A DNA stretch of 64,000 nucleotides from Acinetobacter seifertii (GTDB lineage Bacteria > Pseudomonadota > Gammaproteobacteria > Pseudomonadales > Moraxellaceae). The notes under the pieces were generated by a model. It was not told where the DNA came from, did no database searches, and was given only the letters and a program-made list of their open reading frames with translations. The stretch's first letter is position 1. Every line of letters starts with the position of its first letter. The DNA is taken from the NCBI RefSeq assembly GCF_000368065.1, contig NZ_KB851204.1:214733-278732 (forward strand). The letters are read 5' to 3'. Below, in pieces: positions 26,587 to 34,809 of this stretch. A program made the translations under genes and the position numbers.

Positions 26587-27028
26587 ATGAAGAAAAACCC
26601 CGTATAGGTAATAATTGGCGTTAGTGTATCAATTAAAAGTGCATTAAACAGGGAAACAAGCAATTGATATTCATCATTGTATATTCATGAAGAGTTCTTT
26701 GTTCTTTATTTCGGCAAAACGATGTGTTTCCGACAAAACAATAAATTTTAATAACGTCAACATGAATACAGCTTGTTCTTGTTGCAAGTTGTGATTGGAA
26801 CTTTATTTTAAATTCTATTCAGAATCAATGAAAAGTACTAAATTCGAATCGAAGCTGTTTTTATTGTGTAAGAATAACCACCTCTAGTTGTATAGATAAA
26901 GATAAAGCACTTGTCGTTTGATCAAATTTCACTTAAAATCTGTCGCCTTGTATAACCCCAGTGGCGTTCGTTTTAAGATCGATATATCCCTTTATCGACA
27001 CGACGACACGGGCTGATTGGAGTACATT
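26587..27028. other. Intergenic region between ispB and rplU
   Basis: This 442-bp gap contains no coding sequence that I can support. It carries the rplU promoter (26911-26939) and, in the rplU leader, a small hairpin with arms TCGATA and TATCGA (26979-26998). The leader may be a site of ribosomal-protein autocontrol, but no known element was recognised. The left half is AT-rich and featureless apart from the presumed ispB promoter. Confidence 0.6.
26911..26939 (+). promoter_or_regulatory. Promoter of rplU-rpmA
   Basis: TTGTCG (26911-26916), a 17-base spacer and TAAAAT (26934-26939) fit sigma70 and would leave a leader of about 80 bases before rplU. Confidence 0.5.
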
Positions 27029-27340
27029 ATGTACGCAGTAATCCAAAGCGGTGGTAAACAGCACCGTGTAGTTGAGGGTGAAACCCTTAAAGTTGAATTA
27101 TTGAAAGCTGAGTCTGGCGCAACTATTACATTTGATGATGTATTAATGGTTGTAAATGGTGACAGCATTCAAATCGGTGCTCCAGTTGTAGCTGGCGCTA
27201 AAGTAACTGCAGAAGTGATTGGTCATGGTCGTCACGACAAAATCCGCATTATCAAAATGCGTCGTCGTAAACACTACCGTAAGCAACAAGGTCACCGTCA
27301 ATGGTTCACTGAGTTGAAAATTACTGGTATTTCAGGCTAA
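27029..27340 (+). CDS. rplU: 50S ribosomal protein L21
   Basis: L21 binds 23S rRNA in the large subunit. The 103-residue sequence MYAVIQSGGKQHRV...KMRRRKHYRKQQGHRQ is a clear match over the full family length. The start is ATG at 27029, six bases after GGAG (27019-27022); an in-frame TTG at 27017 overlaps that site and is not the start. rpmA follows after 18 bp in the conserved rplU-rpmA operon. Confidence 0.98.
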   Translation: MYAVIQSGGKQHRVVEGETLKVELLKAESGATITFDDVLMVVNGDSIQIGAPVVAGAKVTAEVIGHGRHDKIRIIKMRRRKHYRKQQGHRQWFTELKITGISG

Positions 27341-27358
27341 TCACGAGGAGTAAGAGAC

Positions 27359-27616
27359 ATGGCAACTAAAAAAGCCGGTGGATCGACGAAGAACGGTCGT
27401 GATTCAAACCCAAAAATGTTAGGTGTTAAAGTTTACGGTGGTCAAACTGTAACTGCTGGTAACATCATCGTTCGTCAACGTGGTACTGAATTCCACGCTG
27501 GTGCAAATGTTGGTATGGGCCGTGACCATACTTTATTTGCTACTGCTGACGGCGTAGTAAAATTCGAAGTGAAAGGTCAATTTGGCCGTCGCTACGTAAA
27601 AGTTGAAGCTGTTTAA
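27359..27616 (+). CDS. rpmA: 50S ribosomal protein L27
   Basis: L27 lies near the peptidyl-transferase centre of the ribosome. The 85-residue protein begins MATKKAGGSTKNGRDSNPKMLG, the normal gammaproteobacterial N-terminus that reaches the active site, without the cleavable extension found in Firmicutes. AGGAG precedes the ATG. An intrinsic terminator at 27628-27658 ends the operon. Confidence 0.98.
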   Translation: MATKKAGGSTKNGRDSNPKMLGVKVYGGQTVTAGNIIVRQRGTEFHAGANVGMGRDHTLFATADGVVKFEVKGQFGRRYVKVEAV

Positions 27617-27627
27617 GTTTTAGCTTT

Positions 27628-27658
27628 AAAAAAAGCCCACATTTTGTGGGCTTTTTTT
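27628..27658 (+). terminator. Intrinsic terminator of rplU-rpmA
   Basis: Stem AAAAAAAGCCCAC/GTGGGCTTTTTTT with a 5-base loop and a built-in T-tract, 12 bp after the rpmA stop. Confidence 0.95.
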
Positions 27659-27857
27659 ATGGAACTTCATTAATTTTATCTTCATCATGATGAATGAAAT
27701 TCTACAAACAATATGAATAACATAACAAAATATCTTATTTTCTCAATGATTAGCACTGAGTTTGTCGGTTAATATGGGTCATGAAATGAAGAGCTTATTC
27801 TGCTTGTTCTAATCAAAGCTTAATAGGTTATCTTACAGCAACTAAAAAGGTGATGAC

Positions 27858-28553
27858 ATGAATATGCTTCGTAAAACTATGTGTGCTATTACACTCAGCG
27901 CGTCAGTGCTTGCTCCTGTAATGAGTACTACAGCGTTCGCTGCACCAGTAGCAGCACCGGAGCAACAGGCAATTGGGAACTTGGTAAATCAGTTGTCAGG
28001 ATTACAACGTTTAACTGCCGATTTTGAGCAAACAACGAAATCTAATACAAAAACTATGGTACAGAAAAAAGGTTTAGGTGCTCAGCATATGAACCAGACG
28101 TTTAAGGGGTCTATGAAGGTCGAACGTCCAGGGAAATTTTATTGGGAAACTGTGAGCCCGTCTAAACAGACTATTGTAACTAGTGGTAAAACAGTCTGGA
28201 TTTATGATCCTGATTTACAACAAGCCGTACGTCAAAGCTTAGATTCACAAGTAGCCGATACACCAGCTTTATTGCTCTCTGGTAATACTAATCAAATCAT
28301 GAAGTCTTATCGAGTGACTCAGCCAGATAAGTCTAAGTTATACTTCACTTTATTCCCTAAAAAAGAAGATGGCGCTTTTCAAAGTTTAACGATTAGTTTT
28401 GGTGCAAACAAAGCACCTACGTTAATGGTGCTACAAGATTCTTTAGGTCAAACCACTTACGTGAAATTTAATAATGTGAAAGTGAATGCTTCAATTCCAG
28501 CTTCTACTTTTAATTTTACGCCTCCTAAAGGCACCGATATTATTGATCAATAA
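27858..28553 (+). CDS. lolA: Outer-membrane lipoprotein carrier LolA
   Basis: LolA is the periplasmic chaperone that carries lipoproteins from LolCDE to LolB at the outer membrane. The 231-residue precursor has a Sec signal peptide with cleavage likely after AFA (about residue 29). The mature part has the open beta-barrel pattern, including LQRLTADFEQTT, PGKFYWE, GKTVWIYDPDLQQ and a C-terminal FNFTPPKGTDIID. AAAAAGG lies seven bases before the ATG. It is followed by its own terminator and appears monocistronic. Confidence 0.94.
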   Translation: MNMLRKTMCAITLSASVLAPVMSTTAFAAPVAAPEQQAIGNLVNQLSGLQRLTADFEQTTKSNTKTMVQKKGLGAQHMNQTFKGSMKVERPGKFYWETVSPSKQTIVTSGKTVWIYDPDLQQAVRQSLDSQVADTPALLLSGNTNQIMKSYRVTQPDKSKLYFTLFPKKEDGAFQSLTISFGANKAPTLMVLQDSLGQTTYVKFNNVKVNASIPASTFNFTPPKGTDIIDQ

Positions 28554-28568
28554 TTATTCTGACTCTTT

Positions 28569-28601
28569 AAGAAAGCCACCATTTCAGGTGGCTTTCTTTT
28601 T
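28569..28601 (+). terminator. Intrinsic terminator of lolA
   Basis: Stem AAGAAAGCCACC/GGTGGCTTTCTT with loop ATTTCA and a following T-tract, 16 bp after the lolA stop. Confidence 0.93.
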
Positions 28602-28685
28602 ATATATCAACCCTAGATACATTTTTTAACCCCGTCTTATTCTTACGCTTTGTATAGTGATAAAAGAGAATATACGGGGATTAAC

Positions 28686-29474
28686 ATGCGACTTTACGAC
28701 AAGAAAATTATTTTCATTCTTCCTATAGTAGCTGCCATGGTGGCAGTAAGTGGCTGTCAGCCAAAATCTGCAGCTAAAGATGAGCAACCCGCATCTAGTG
28801 CTTCAGTAAAAGAGCAAAAACAAGCAGAAGTTCCTGTTATTCAGGCAAAAGTAATTCCAGTAAAATTACCAAAGTCTAAAGTTTGCCTTGAAGATGGCTG
28901 TACTGAATATGATTTCCAGACAGTACAAACGAATGAAAAATGGATTAATGATTATTTTACGAACCGTATAAAAAAGGCAGACCCGAATGCTTTTGCAAAC
29001 TTGGCTGATAAACCTGTTGAAGTACCAGAGGGAGAGCCTCGTTCAAGTCAAAGTGCAATTTATGTTCGTTATTTAGGACAAAATTATAATCTTGCAACCT
29101 TTGCCTTACAGACATACTCATACTCCGCAGGTGCAGCACATGGCATGTCACATCAAGAATTTGTAAATTTCGATTTATTAAATAAAAAGCACATTACTGT
29201 TGCTGAGCTTATTAAGCCAGATGTAGAAAAACAACTTGTTGATGCACTTTTTGATGCGAATATCAACTGGCTTCAAGACCACAATATTACCCGTGAAAAA
29301 CTACAGTTAAGTGATAATTACTACTATGGTGCCAATGGGATTGTTTTTGTTTATCCAGTTTATGAATTGGCTTCTTATGCAGAGGGTATGACTGAATTAA
29401 CACTGCCGTATTTTGAGGCAGCTAAGTTCATTAAACCTGAGTATTTACCAAGTGTGCCAAACTACAACATGTAA
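28686..29474 (+). CDS. Lipoprotein with RsiV/DUF3298-type domain
   Basis: This 262-residue lipoprotein has a signal peptide with the lipobox VSGC (about residue 23), a short low-complexity linker, then a DUF4163/DUF3298-type domain with YSYSAGAAHGMSHQEFVNFDLLNKKHIT. That Ala-His-Gly segment and following F-D-L are the hallmark of the RsiV/PdaC C-terminal fold, which in other bacteria binds lysozyme or muramyl ligands; the role here is unknown. The ATG at 28686 follows GGGGA by five bases; an upstream TTG at 28650 is not needed. No neighbour points to a function. Confidence 0.85.
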   Translation: MRLYDKKIIFILPIVAAMVAVSGCQPKSAAKDEQPASSASVKEQKQAEVPVIQAKVIPVKLPKSKVCLEDGCTEYDFQTVQTNEKWINDYFTNRIKKADPNAFANLADKPVEVPEGEPRSSQSAIYVRYLGQNYNLATFALQTYSYSAGAAHGMSHQEFVNFDLLNKKHITVAELIKPDVEKQLVDALFDANINWLQDHNITREKLQLSDNYYYGANGIVFVYPVYELASYAEGMTELTLPYFEAAKFIKPEYLPSVPNYNM

Positions 29475-29592
29475 AATATGTGGTCTCTTCTCGGAATTGT
29501 GTGAAAGCTATTCGATATGAAGATGATCACTATATTTTTTAGTGCTAAGGGCTTACACTATAGCCAGTTTTTTACCCATATTATGATTAATT

Positions 29593-30864
29593 ATGATCGA
29601 CCCTAAGTTACTCAGAAATAATATTGAAGTCGTTAATGCAGCTTTGGCAAAACGTGGTGTTCAGCTAGATGTCCAAGAATGGGCATCTTTAGAAACTCGC
29701 CGTAAAGACTTGCAATCAAAAACTGAAAAGTTACAGGCAGAGCGAAATGCCGGTGCTAAACAAGTGGGTCAGATTAAAAAATCCGGTGGCGATGCTTCTG
29801 AAATCATGGCACGTATGCAGGCCATTGGTGATGAGATTAAAGCTGCTGAAGTTGCTTTATCAGAACTACAAAATGAGATTGAGCAAAAAGCACTAAGCAT
29901 TCCAAACTTACCAGATGAATCTGTTCCAGTTGGTAAAGATGAAAGTGATAACGTTGAAATCTCAAAATGGGGTACACCTCGTCAGTTCGATTTTGAAATC
30001 AAAGATCATACTGATTTAGGCGAGTGGATGGGCGGCCTAGAGTTTGAAACTGCGACCAAACTTACCGGTTCACGTTTCAGCGTGTTGAAGGGGCCTTTAG
30101 CGCGTCTACAACGTGCTTTAACTCAGTTCATGCTTGATACCCATACTTTAAAGAATGGCTATACTGAAGCTTACGTGCCTTATTTGGTTAATGCTGACTC
30201 ACTTCGTGGGACAGGACAATTACCAAAATTTGAAGAAGATTTATTTAAACTTCAAGGCGAAAAAGAATACTACCTTATTCCTACAGCTGAAGTTCCTGTC
30301 ACAAATTTTGTTCGCGACGAAATCATTGATGCAGACCGTTTACCACTAAAATATGCAGCGCATACACCATGTTTCCGTAGTGAAGCTGGTTCTTATGGAC
30401 GTGATACACGTGGCTTAATCCGTCAGCACCAATTTGATAAAGTTGAAATGGTGCAAATCGTTAAACCTGAAACATCTATGCAGGCACTTGAAGAACTCAC
30501 TGCACATGCCGAGGGTATTTTGCAGGCACTTGGTTTGCCATACCGCAAAATTTTGCTCTGTGGTGGTGATATGGGCTTTGGTGCGATGAAAACTTACGAC
30601 TTAGAAGTATGGGTTCCAAGCCAAAATACATATCGTGAGATTTCAAGCTGCTCTAATATGGGGGATTTCCAAGCACGTCGTATGAAAGCGCGCTTCCGTA
30701 TGGATCAGAAGAAGACTGAATTAGTGCATACGCTAAACGGCTCAGGTCTTGCAGTAGGACGTACTTTGCTTGCAGTTATGGAAAATTACCAACGTGAAGA
30801 CGGCTCAATTGAGATTCCAGAAGTATTACGCCCATATATGGGTGGTGTAACGTTTATTGACTAA
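29593..30864 (+). CDS. serS: Serine-tRNA ligase
   Basis: SerRS charges tRNA-Ser and tRNA-Sec. The 423-residue class II enzyme shows the N-terminal tRNA-binding coiled coil (about residues 30-100) and the catalytic domain with motif 2 (CFRSEAGSYGRDTRGLIRQHQFDKVE) and motif 3 (NGSGLAVGRTLLAVMENYQ). Start is ATG at 29593, with the canonical MIDPKLLRNN opening; no strong Shine-Dalgarno sequence precedes it. cysG follows after 67 bp on the same strand. Confidence 0.98.
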   Translation: MIDPKLLRNNIEVVNAALAKRGVQLDVQEWASLETRRKDLQSKTEKLQAERNAGAKQVGQIKKSGGDASEIMARMQAIGDEIKAAEVALSELQNEIEQKALSIPNLPDESVPVGKDESDNVEISKWGTPRQFDFEIKDHTDLGEWMGGLEFETATKLTGSRFSVLKGPLARLQRALTQFMLDTHTLKNGYTEAYVPYLVNADSLRGTGQLPKFEEDLFKLQGEKEYYLIPTAEVPVTNFVRDEIIDADRLPLKYAAHTPCFRSEAGSYGRDTRGLIRQHQFDKVEMVQIVKPETSMQALEELTAHAEGILQALGLPYRKILLCGGDMGFGAMKTYDLEVWVPSQNTYREISSCSNMGDFQARRMKARFRMDQKKTELVHTLNGSGLAVGRTLLAVMENYQREDGSIEIPEVLRPYMGGVTFID

Positions 30865-30931
30865 ACTTTGCATCTAAATTGTGCACGTTTTTTGCTTAAA
30901 CATAATCAGATGATTGATGTAGAGGTTTAAG

Positions 30932-32305
30932 GTGGATATTTTTCCAATCTCTTTGAAGTTGCAGCAGCAACGTTGTCTGATTGTGGGCGGAGGGCATATT
31001 GCTTTACGCAAGGCAACCTTATTAGCTAAGGCGGGAGCAATAATTGATATTGTTGCTCCTGAAATTGAAGAACAGCTTCTGCAATTAGTAACAACAACAA
31101 ATGGTCAGCATTTTGTTGAAGTTTTCTCTGAAAAGTTTTTAAGTACACCATATCGACTCGTCATTGCCGCGACCAATGATCCGCAAGTCAATAAAACAGT
31201 CTTCGAGCAATGTGAAGTACGTAATTTACTCGTAAACAGTGTTGACGATATTCCACATTGCCGTTTTATGGTTCCTGCGATTATTGACCGTTCACCTTTA
31301 GTGATTTCGGTTGCTTCAAATGGGACATCTCCTGTTTTATCTCGTCAAATCCGCACACAGTTAGAGATATCCATTCCGCATGGAATGGGGAAGTTAGCTG
31401 AGTTTTCAGGAAAATGGCGAAATAAGGTTAAAGAAAAAATTTCTAATCCCGATGAACGCCGTATTTTTTGGGAAAACTTGTATGCAAGTCCCTTAAAAGA
31501 GCAGGTTTTTAACGATAACCTAGATGTTGCCGATAGCATGCTTGAACAAGCATTGCAGGAGTGGAAAGCACCTAAAGGTGAAGTTTATTTAGTGGGCGCA
31601 GGTCCTGGTGATCCTGAACTGCTTACCTTAAAAGCTTTACGTTTAATGCAGCAAGCTGATGTGGTCATTTATGATCGTTTGGTATCTCAACCTATTTTAG
31701 AGTTATGCCGTCGAGACTCGACAAAAATATATGTCGGAAAAGCTCGCTCAAATCATTCGGTTCCCCAAGATGGGATCAATGCTTTACTCGTTGAATATGC
31801 TCAACAAGGAAAGCGCGTTTGTCGTTTAAAAGGTGGTGATCCGTTTATTTTTGGGCGTGGTGGTGAAGAGATCCAAGAATTATTCCAAGCTGGTGTGCCA
31901 TTTCAGGTGGTTCCGGGGATTACTGCAGCATCAGGCTGTTCAGCTTATGCGGGTATTCCGCTCACTCATCGTGATTATGCGCAGAGTGTACGTTTCCTAA
32001 CTGGCCATTTAAAAGAAGGTTCTCCTGAGCTTCCTTGGAATGAGCTGGTATATGAGAACCAGACTTTAGTTCTTTATATGGGCTTAGTAGGCTTGGAACG
32101 TATTTGTGAGCAATTAATCGCTCACGGACAGCGCCCAGATATGCCAGTTGCATTAATTTCAAAGGGTACAACCCCTGAACAAAAGGTTGTGGTGGGGTCA
32201 CTTGCTGATATCGCATCTAAAGTGACAGAACATCAAATTCATGCGCCGACTCTCACGATTATTGGTGAGGTCGTGCGTCTGCGTGAACAGTTACAGTGGA
32301 ACTAA
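30932..32305 (+). CDS. cysG: Siroheme synthase CysG (trifunctional)
   Basis: CysG converts uroporphyrinogen III to siroheme, the cofactor of sulfite and nitrite reductases. The 457-residue protein fuses the NAD-dependent precorrin-2 dehydrogenase/ferrochelatase part (about residues 1-200, with LIVGGGHIALRKA) to the SAM-dependent uroporphyrinogen methyltransferase part (about 215-457, with VYLVGAGPGDPELLTLKALR, RLKGGDPFIFGRGGEE and VPGITAASG). The length equals that of E. coli CysG. The start is GTG at 30932, six bases after AGAGG. trmL follows, possibly from the same transcript. Confidence 0.96.
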   Translation: MDIFPISLKLQQQRCLIVGGGHIALRKATLLAKAGAIIDIVAPEIEEQLLQLVTTTNGQHFVEVFSEKFLSTPYRLVIAATNDPQVNKTVFEQCEVRNLLVNSVDDIPHCRFMVPAIIDRSPLVISVASNGTSPVLSRQIRTQLEISIPHGMGKLAEFSGKWRNKVKEKISNPDERRIFWENLYASPLKEQVFNDNLDVADSMLEQALQEWKAPKGEVYLVGAGPGDPELLTLKALRLMQQADVVIYDRLVSQPILELCRRDSTKIYVGKARSNHSVPQDGINALLVEYAQQGKRVCRLKGGDPFIFGRGGEEIQELFQAGVPFQVVPGITAASGCSAYAGIPLTHRDYAQSVRFLTGHLKEGSPELPWNELVYENQTLVLYMGLVGLERICEQLIAHGQRPDMPVALISKGTTPEQKVVVGSLADIASKVTEHQIHAPTLTIIGEVVRLREQLQWN

Positions 32306-32379
32306 TGGGCTAATAATTATCTTTGATCAAGTTAATGATTGCCTGAGTTAACCAAAAAGTAATTTAAGTGAGTAATTAA

Positions 32380-32853
32380 GTGATTCATGTTGTTCTATAC
32401 GAGCCTGAGATTCCTGCAAACACAGGAAATATTATTCGACTATGTGCGAATACAGGGGCTCAATTGCATTTGGTTAAGCCTTTAGGTTTTGAGCTTGATG
32501 ATAAAAAGCTTAAACGTGCAGGGCTTGATTATCATGAATGGGCAAGAATGCAGATTTGGGACAATATTGAAGCATGCCTCGCAGACTTAAAGTCAAAAGG
32601 TGTTGAGCATGTCTTTCCTCTAACGACAAAGGGTTCTGCAACTCCGCATACAGTTGATTTGAATCGACCTGTGGCTTTACTGATGGGGCCAGAAACACGC
32701 GGCTTGCCTGAGCATGTTCGTTTGATGTTCCCTCAAGAGCAGTGGATTCGCTTGCCTATGGCTGAAAACTCTAGAAGTTTGAATTTGTCTAACGCAACGG
32801 CTGTAATTGTTTACGAAGCATGGCGTCAGCAAGGTTTTAAAAATTTAGGTTAA
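32380..32853 (+). CDS. trmL: tRNA (cytidine(34)-2'-O)-methyltransferase
   Basis: TrmL is a SPOUT-family enzyme that 2'-O-methylates the wobble base of some tRNA-Leu isoacceptors. The 157-residue protein shows the three SPOUT motifs: EPEIPANTGNIIRLCANTG (motif 1), LMGPETRGLP (motif 2) and RLPMAENSRSLNLSNATAVIVYEAWRQ (motif 3), which form the knotted SAM site. The start is GTG at 32380, giving MIHVVLYEPEIP. A terminator follows, into whose T-tract the IS1 element is inserted. Confidence 0.95.
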   Translation: MIHVVLYEPEIPANTGNIIRLCANTGAQLHLVKPLGFELDDKKLKRAGLDYHEWARMQIWDNIEACLADLKSKGVEHVFPLTTKGSATPHTVDLNRPVALLMGPETRGLPEHVRLMFPQEQWIRLPMAENSRSLNLSNATAVIVYEAWRQQGFKNLG

Positions 32854-32874
32854 TTTGTTAACTCTTTAAATAAA

Positions 32875-32903
32875 AAATAAGGCCAGTAAAGGCCTTATTT
32901 TTT
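32875..32903 (+). terminator. Intrinsic terminator of trmL
   Basis: Stem AAATAAGGCC/GGCCTTATTT, loop AGTAAA, then T-tract. The IS1 element begins directly after the T-tract, and because the target was duplicated the terminator is intact. Confidence 0.9.
32896..32903. repeat. Target-site duplication of the IS1 element (left copy)
   Basis: TATTTTTT directly abuts the left inverted repeat and is repeated at 33692-33699 beyond the right one. The low complexity of the T-rich target means the exact length (8 or 9 bp) is slightly uncertain. Confidence 0.8.
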
Positions 32904-33691
32904 GGTGGTGTTTCAAAAAGTATGCTGACATTAAATGAAGCCATTATTGATGTAAAAAAAGGTTAAGTCGAAAGCTTTAAAATGGTTTTCAATCTTTTTT
33001 GAAAAATTACAACTCCTTCTAAAACCACGCCTAATTCGATGCCTTATTTTGCAATTATTACCTTCAATACCTACAGTAAAAAATTTACCAATACTTTGCT
33101 TGCAGTTTTTAAAAGCAGTTATGAAACTGTCCCAATGATCACTTGCAATTCGGGTGTAGTGAATACCTAATTGTTTAAGCTTTGTTTTCAATCGTTGAAC
33201 TGTAGCTAAGTCTCTTTTACCCCAAACATAAGCAACAATCTCACCTGTTTCTCGATGGTAGGCGTAAATAAGCCATTGTTTATTATTTTTATTTCCCACA
33301 AAAGTCCAAAACTCATCAACTTCAAGAGACTCATAATGACTTTGTTTAGGCTGAATTTGGTAGGTCGATTCGGTTAAAGTACGTAAAACTTTACCGATAC
33401 TGATTCGCTCAACTTCAGCGATATCTCGTATACCACTACCTCTGACCATCAACTGTAATATTTTTCGAGTAATGCCTGAATTACATCCTAGATAGCTCAG
33501 AGCATGGTCACCAATAAACTGACGTTTACAGTCTTTGCACTGATAGTTTTGTTTCCCATCTACTTTGATGCCATTTTTCTTTATACTGTCACTGAGGCAG
33601 GTTGGACATTTGATTTCTAGAGTTATTCGCATTTCTCTATTTTATCAAAATTCAACCTGCTTTGTTTCAGCATACTTTTTGAAACACCACC
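32904..33691 (-). mobile_element. Complete IS1-family insertion sequence (788 bp)
   Basis: The element is bounded by perfect 25-bp inverted repeats (32904-32928, starting GGTGGTGTTT, and its complement at 33667-33691) and by 8-bp direct repeats TATTTTTT. It holds a single transposase gene on the minus strand that fills it almost completely. Size, ends and product fit the IS1 family group with one uninterrupted reading frame. It is inserted in the T-tract of the trmL terminator, 16 bp short of the hxlR stop codon. All parts needed for movement look intact. Confidence 0.93.
32931..33632 (-). CDS. IS1-family transposase (single frame)
   Basis: This 233-residue DDE transposase has an N-terminal zinc finger (CPTC...CKDC, residues about 9-36), a helix-turn-helix region (about 55-90), then VDEFW with the first Asp, ASDHWDSF with the second, and an E/K-containing segment near IEGNNCKIRHRIRRGFRRS. 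In classical IS1 the protein is made by a -1 frameshift between insA and insB; here one continuous frame encodes the fusion. The length matches InsAB'. The stop codon lies just inside the left inverted repeat. Confidence 0.92.
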   Translation of the reverse strand: MRITLEIKCPTCLSDSIKKNGIKVDGKQNYQCKDCKRQFIGDHALSYLGCNSGITRKILQLMVRGSGIRDIAEVERISIGKVLRTLTESTYQIQPKQSHYESLEVDEFWTFVGNKNNKQWLIYAYHRETGEIVAYVWGKRDLATVQRLKTKLKQLGIHYTRIASDHWDSFITAFKNCKQSIGKFFTVGIEGNNCKIRHRIRRGFRRSCNFSKKIENHFKAFDLTFFYINNGFI

Positions 33692-33699
33692 TATTTTTT
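33692..33699. repeat. Target-site duplication of the IS1 element (right copy)
   Basis: TATTTTTT directly follows the right inverted repeat and matches 32896-32903. Confidence 0.8.
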
Positions 33700-33714
33700 T
33701 AATCTAATTTTAAT

Positions 33715-34095
33715 TTAAGCTTGTTCTAGTACTTTTTCATCATAGGTGATTTGTGCTGCTAAAACTTGCTCAATGTTTGTTTCAGCCCATTCTTTTAATT
33801 GGAAGGCCATTGAAGCGACATTTTGGCCTAATGGTGTAAGTGAATAGTCAACACGAATAGGTGAAGTGTCTTGAATCTTGCGTTCGATAAAGCCATCTCT
33901 TTCTAGCATTTTTAACTTTTGTGACAAGACTTTAGGTGAAATACCTTGAATATTCTTTTTGAGTAGATTGAAGTGCTGCGTTTCTTCCTCAAGAATATTT
34001 AAGATGAGTAAAACCCACTTATCTGCAATTTTTTCAAAAAATAAACGAGCAGGGCAATGTTGTTGAAAAATATTGTATTTTAGACATTCATTCAT
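33715..34095 (-). CDS. HxlR-family transcriptional regulator
   Basis: This 126-residue winged-helix regulator belongs to the HxlR family, which senses quinones, aldehydes or oxidants, often through one N-terminal Cys. Cys14 in FQQHCPARLFFEKIADKW stands at the redox-sensing position of YodB/QorR-type members; Cys4 is a second Cys. The DNA-binding part includes GISPKVLSQKLKMLERDGFI. It is divergent from a flavodoxin-type reductase, and a perfect palindrome lies between them over its own promoter. Autoregulation and control of the reductase are inferred. Confidence 0.9.
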   Translation of the reverse strand: MNECLKYNIFQQHCPARLFFEKIADKWVLLILNILEEETQHFNLLKKNIQGISPKVLSQKLKMLERDGFIERKIQDTSPIRVDYSLTPLGQNVASMAFQLKEWAETNIEQVLAAQITYDEKVLEQA

Positions 34096-34128
34096 ACCAT
34101 TTACCTACTTATTTCTAAAAAAATATAC

Positions 34129-34148
34129 TAGTTACCAAGTGGTAACTA
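34129..34148. promoter_or_regulatory. Candidate HxlR operator
   Basis: TAGTTACCAAGTGGTAACTA is a perfect 9-2-9 palindrome. It lies between a candidate -35 (TTAGTT) and -10 (TATATT) for hxlR on the minus strand and touches the -35 of the flavodoxin promoter on the plus strand, so one bound dimer could shut off both genes. Confidence 0.7.
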
Positions 34149-34149
34149 A

Positions 34150-34177
34150 TTGACACCTAGTTTCTAAAATATATCAT
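34150..34177 (+). promoter_or_regulatory. Promoter of the flavodoxin-type reductase gene
   Basis: TTGACA (34150-34155), a 16-base spacer and TATCAT (34172-34177). The predicted start near 34184 lies downstream of the in-frame ATG at 34181, which supports the ATG at 34211 as the true start codon. Confidence 0.65.
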
Positions 34178-34210
34178 AAAATGGAATTTAATAAAACACA
34201 GGTTTATCCC

Positions 34211-34771
34211 ATGTCTAATTCTAATATTGCGGTTGTATATTTCTCTGGTTATGGCCACACGAAAGTAGTTGCTGAAACTTTTGCTAATGAAATTAATGCT
34301 CAACTTATCCAGATTGATCAGGAAGGTAATATTACTGAGCAAGATTGGGAAACATTAAACAATGCAAAAGGTATTGTTTTCGGTGCTCCAACTTACATGG
34401 GTACAGCACCATGGCAATTTAAAAAATTTGCTGATGCAACTTCAAAAATTTGGTTTACACGTGGTTGGGAAGATAAAGTATTTGCAGGCTTTACCAATAG
34501 TGCAAGTCTAAATGGTGATAAGCAAGTTACGCTTATCCAATTACAAACTTTAGCATCACAACACGGCGGTATTTGGGTGAGTCTTGGATTGCCGCCATCA
34601 AATACAAAAAGTGCAACACGTGAAGATGTAAATAACCTAGGCGGTTCAGTAGGTTTACTTGTTCAGTCGCCATCTGATGCAAGTGTAGACGAGATTCCAA
34701 CAGGGGACTTGGAAACAGCAAAACTTTATGCAAAACGCGTACAAGGTATTGTAAATAAAATATTTGGATAA
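34211..34771 (+). CDS. Flavodoxin/WrbA-like NAD(P)H-quinone reductase
   Basis: This 186-residue protein has the flavodoxin-like FMN fold: VVYFSGYGHTKVVAE binds the FMN phosphate, FGAPTYMGTAPWQFKKF follows at the isoalloxazine site, and the HGGIWVSLGLPP region is typical of WrbA-like proteins. It lacks one or two of the exact WrbA signatures, so flavodoxin-family oxidoreductase is safer than WrbA. The start is ATG at 34211 because the predicted promoter leaves no room for the ATG at 34181. Its divergent HxlR partner suggests induction by quinones or electrophiles. Confidence 0.87.
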   Translation: MSNSNIAVVYFSGYGHTKVVAETFANEINAQLIQIDQEGNITEQDWETLNNAKGIVFGAPTYMGTAPWQFKKFADATSKIWFTRGWEDKVFAGFTNSASLNGDKQVTLIQLQTLASQHGGIWVSLGLPPSNTKSATREDVNNLGGSVGLLVQSPSDASVDEIPTGDLETAKLYAKRVQGIVNKIFG

Positions 34772-34781
34772 TAAGTCCATA

Positions 34782-34808
34782 AAAAAAGGCGCTTTGAGCG
34801 CCTTTTTT
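34782..34808. terminator. Bidirectional intrinsic terminator
   Basis: Stem AAAAAAGGCGC/GCGCCTTTTTT with loop TTTGA has T-tracts on both strands. It serves the convergent flavodoxin and permease genes; the permease stop codon lies just beyond it at 34810. Confidence 0.93.
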
Positions 34809-34809
34809 A

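Noticed and set aside
34181..34210. N-terminal extension of the flavodoxin-type reductase from ATG 34181
   Set aside because: The predicted transcription start lies at or after this ATG and no ribosome-binding site precedes it.
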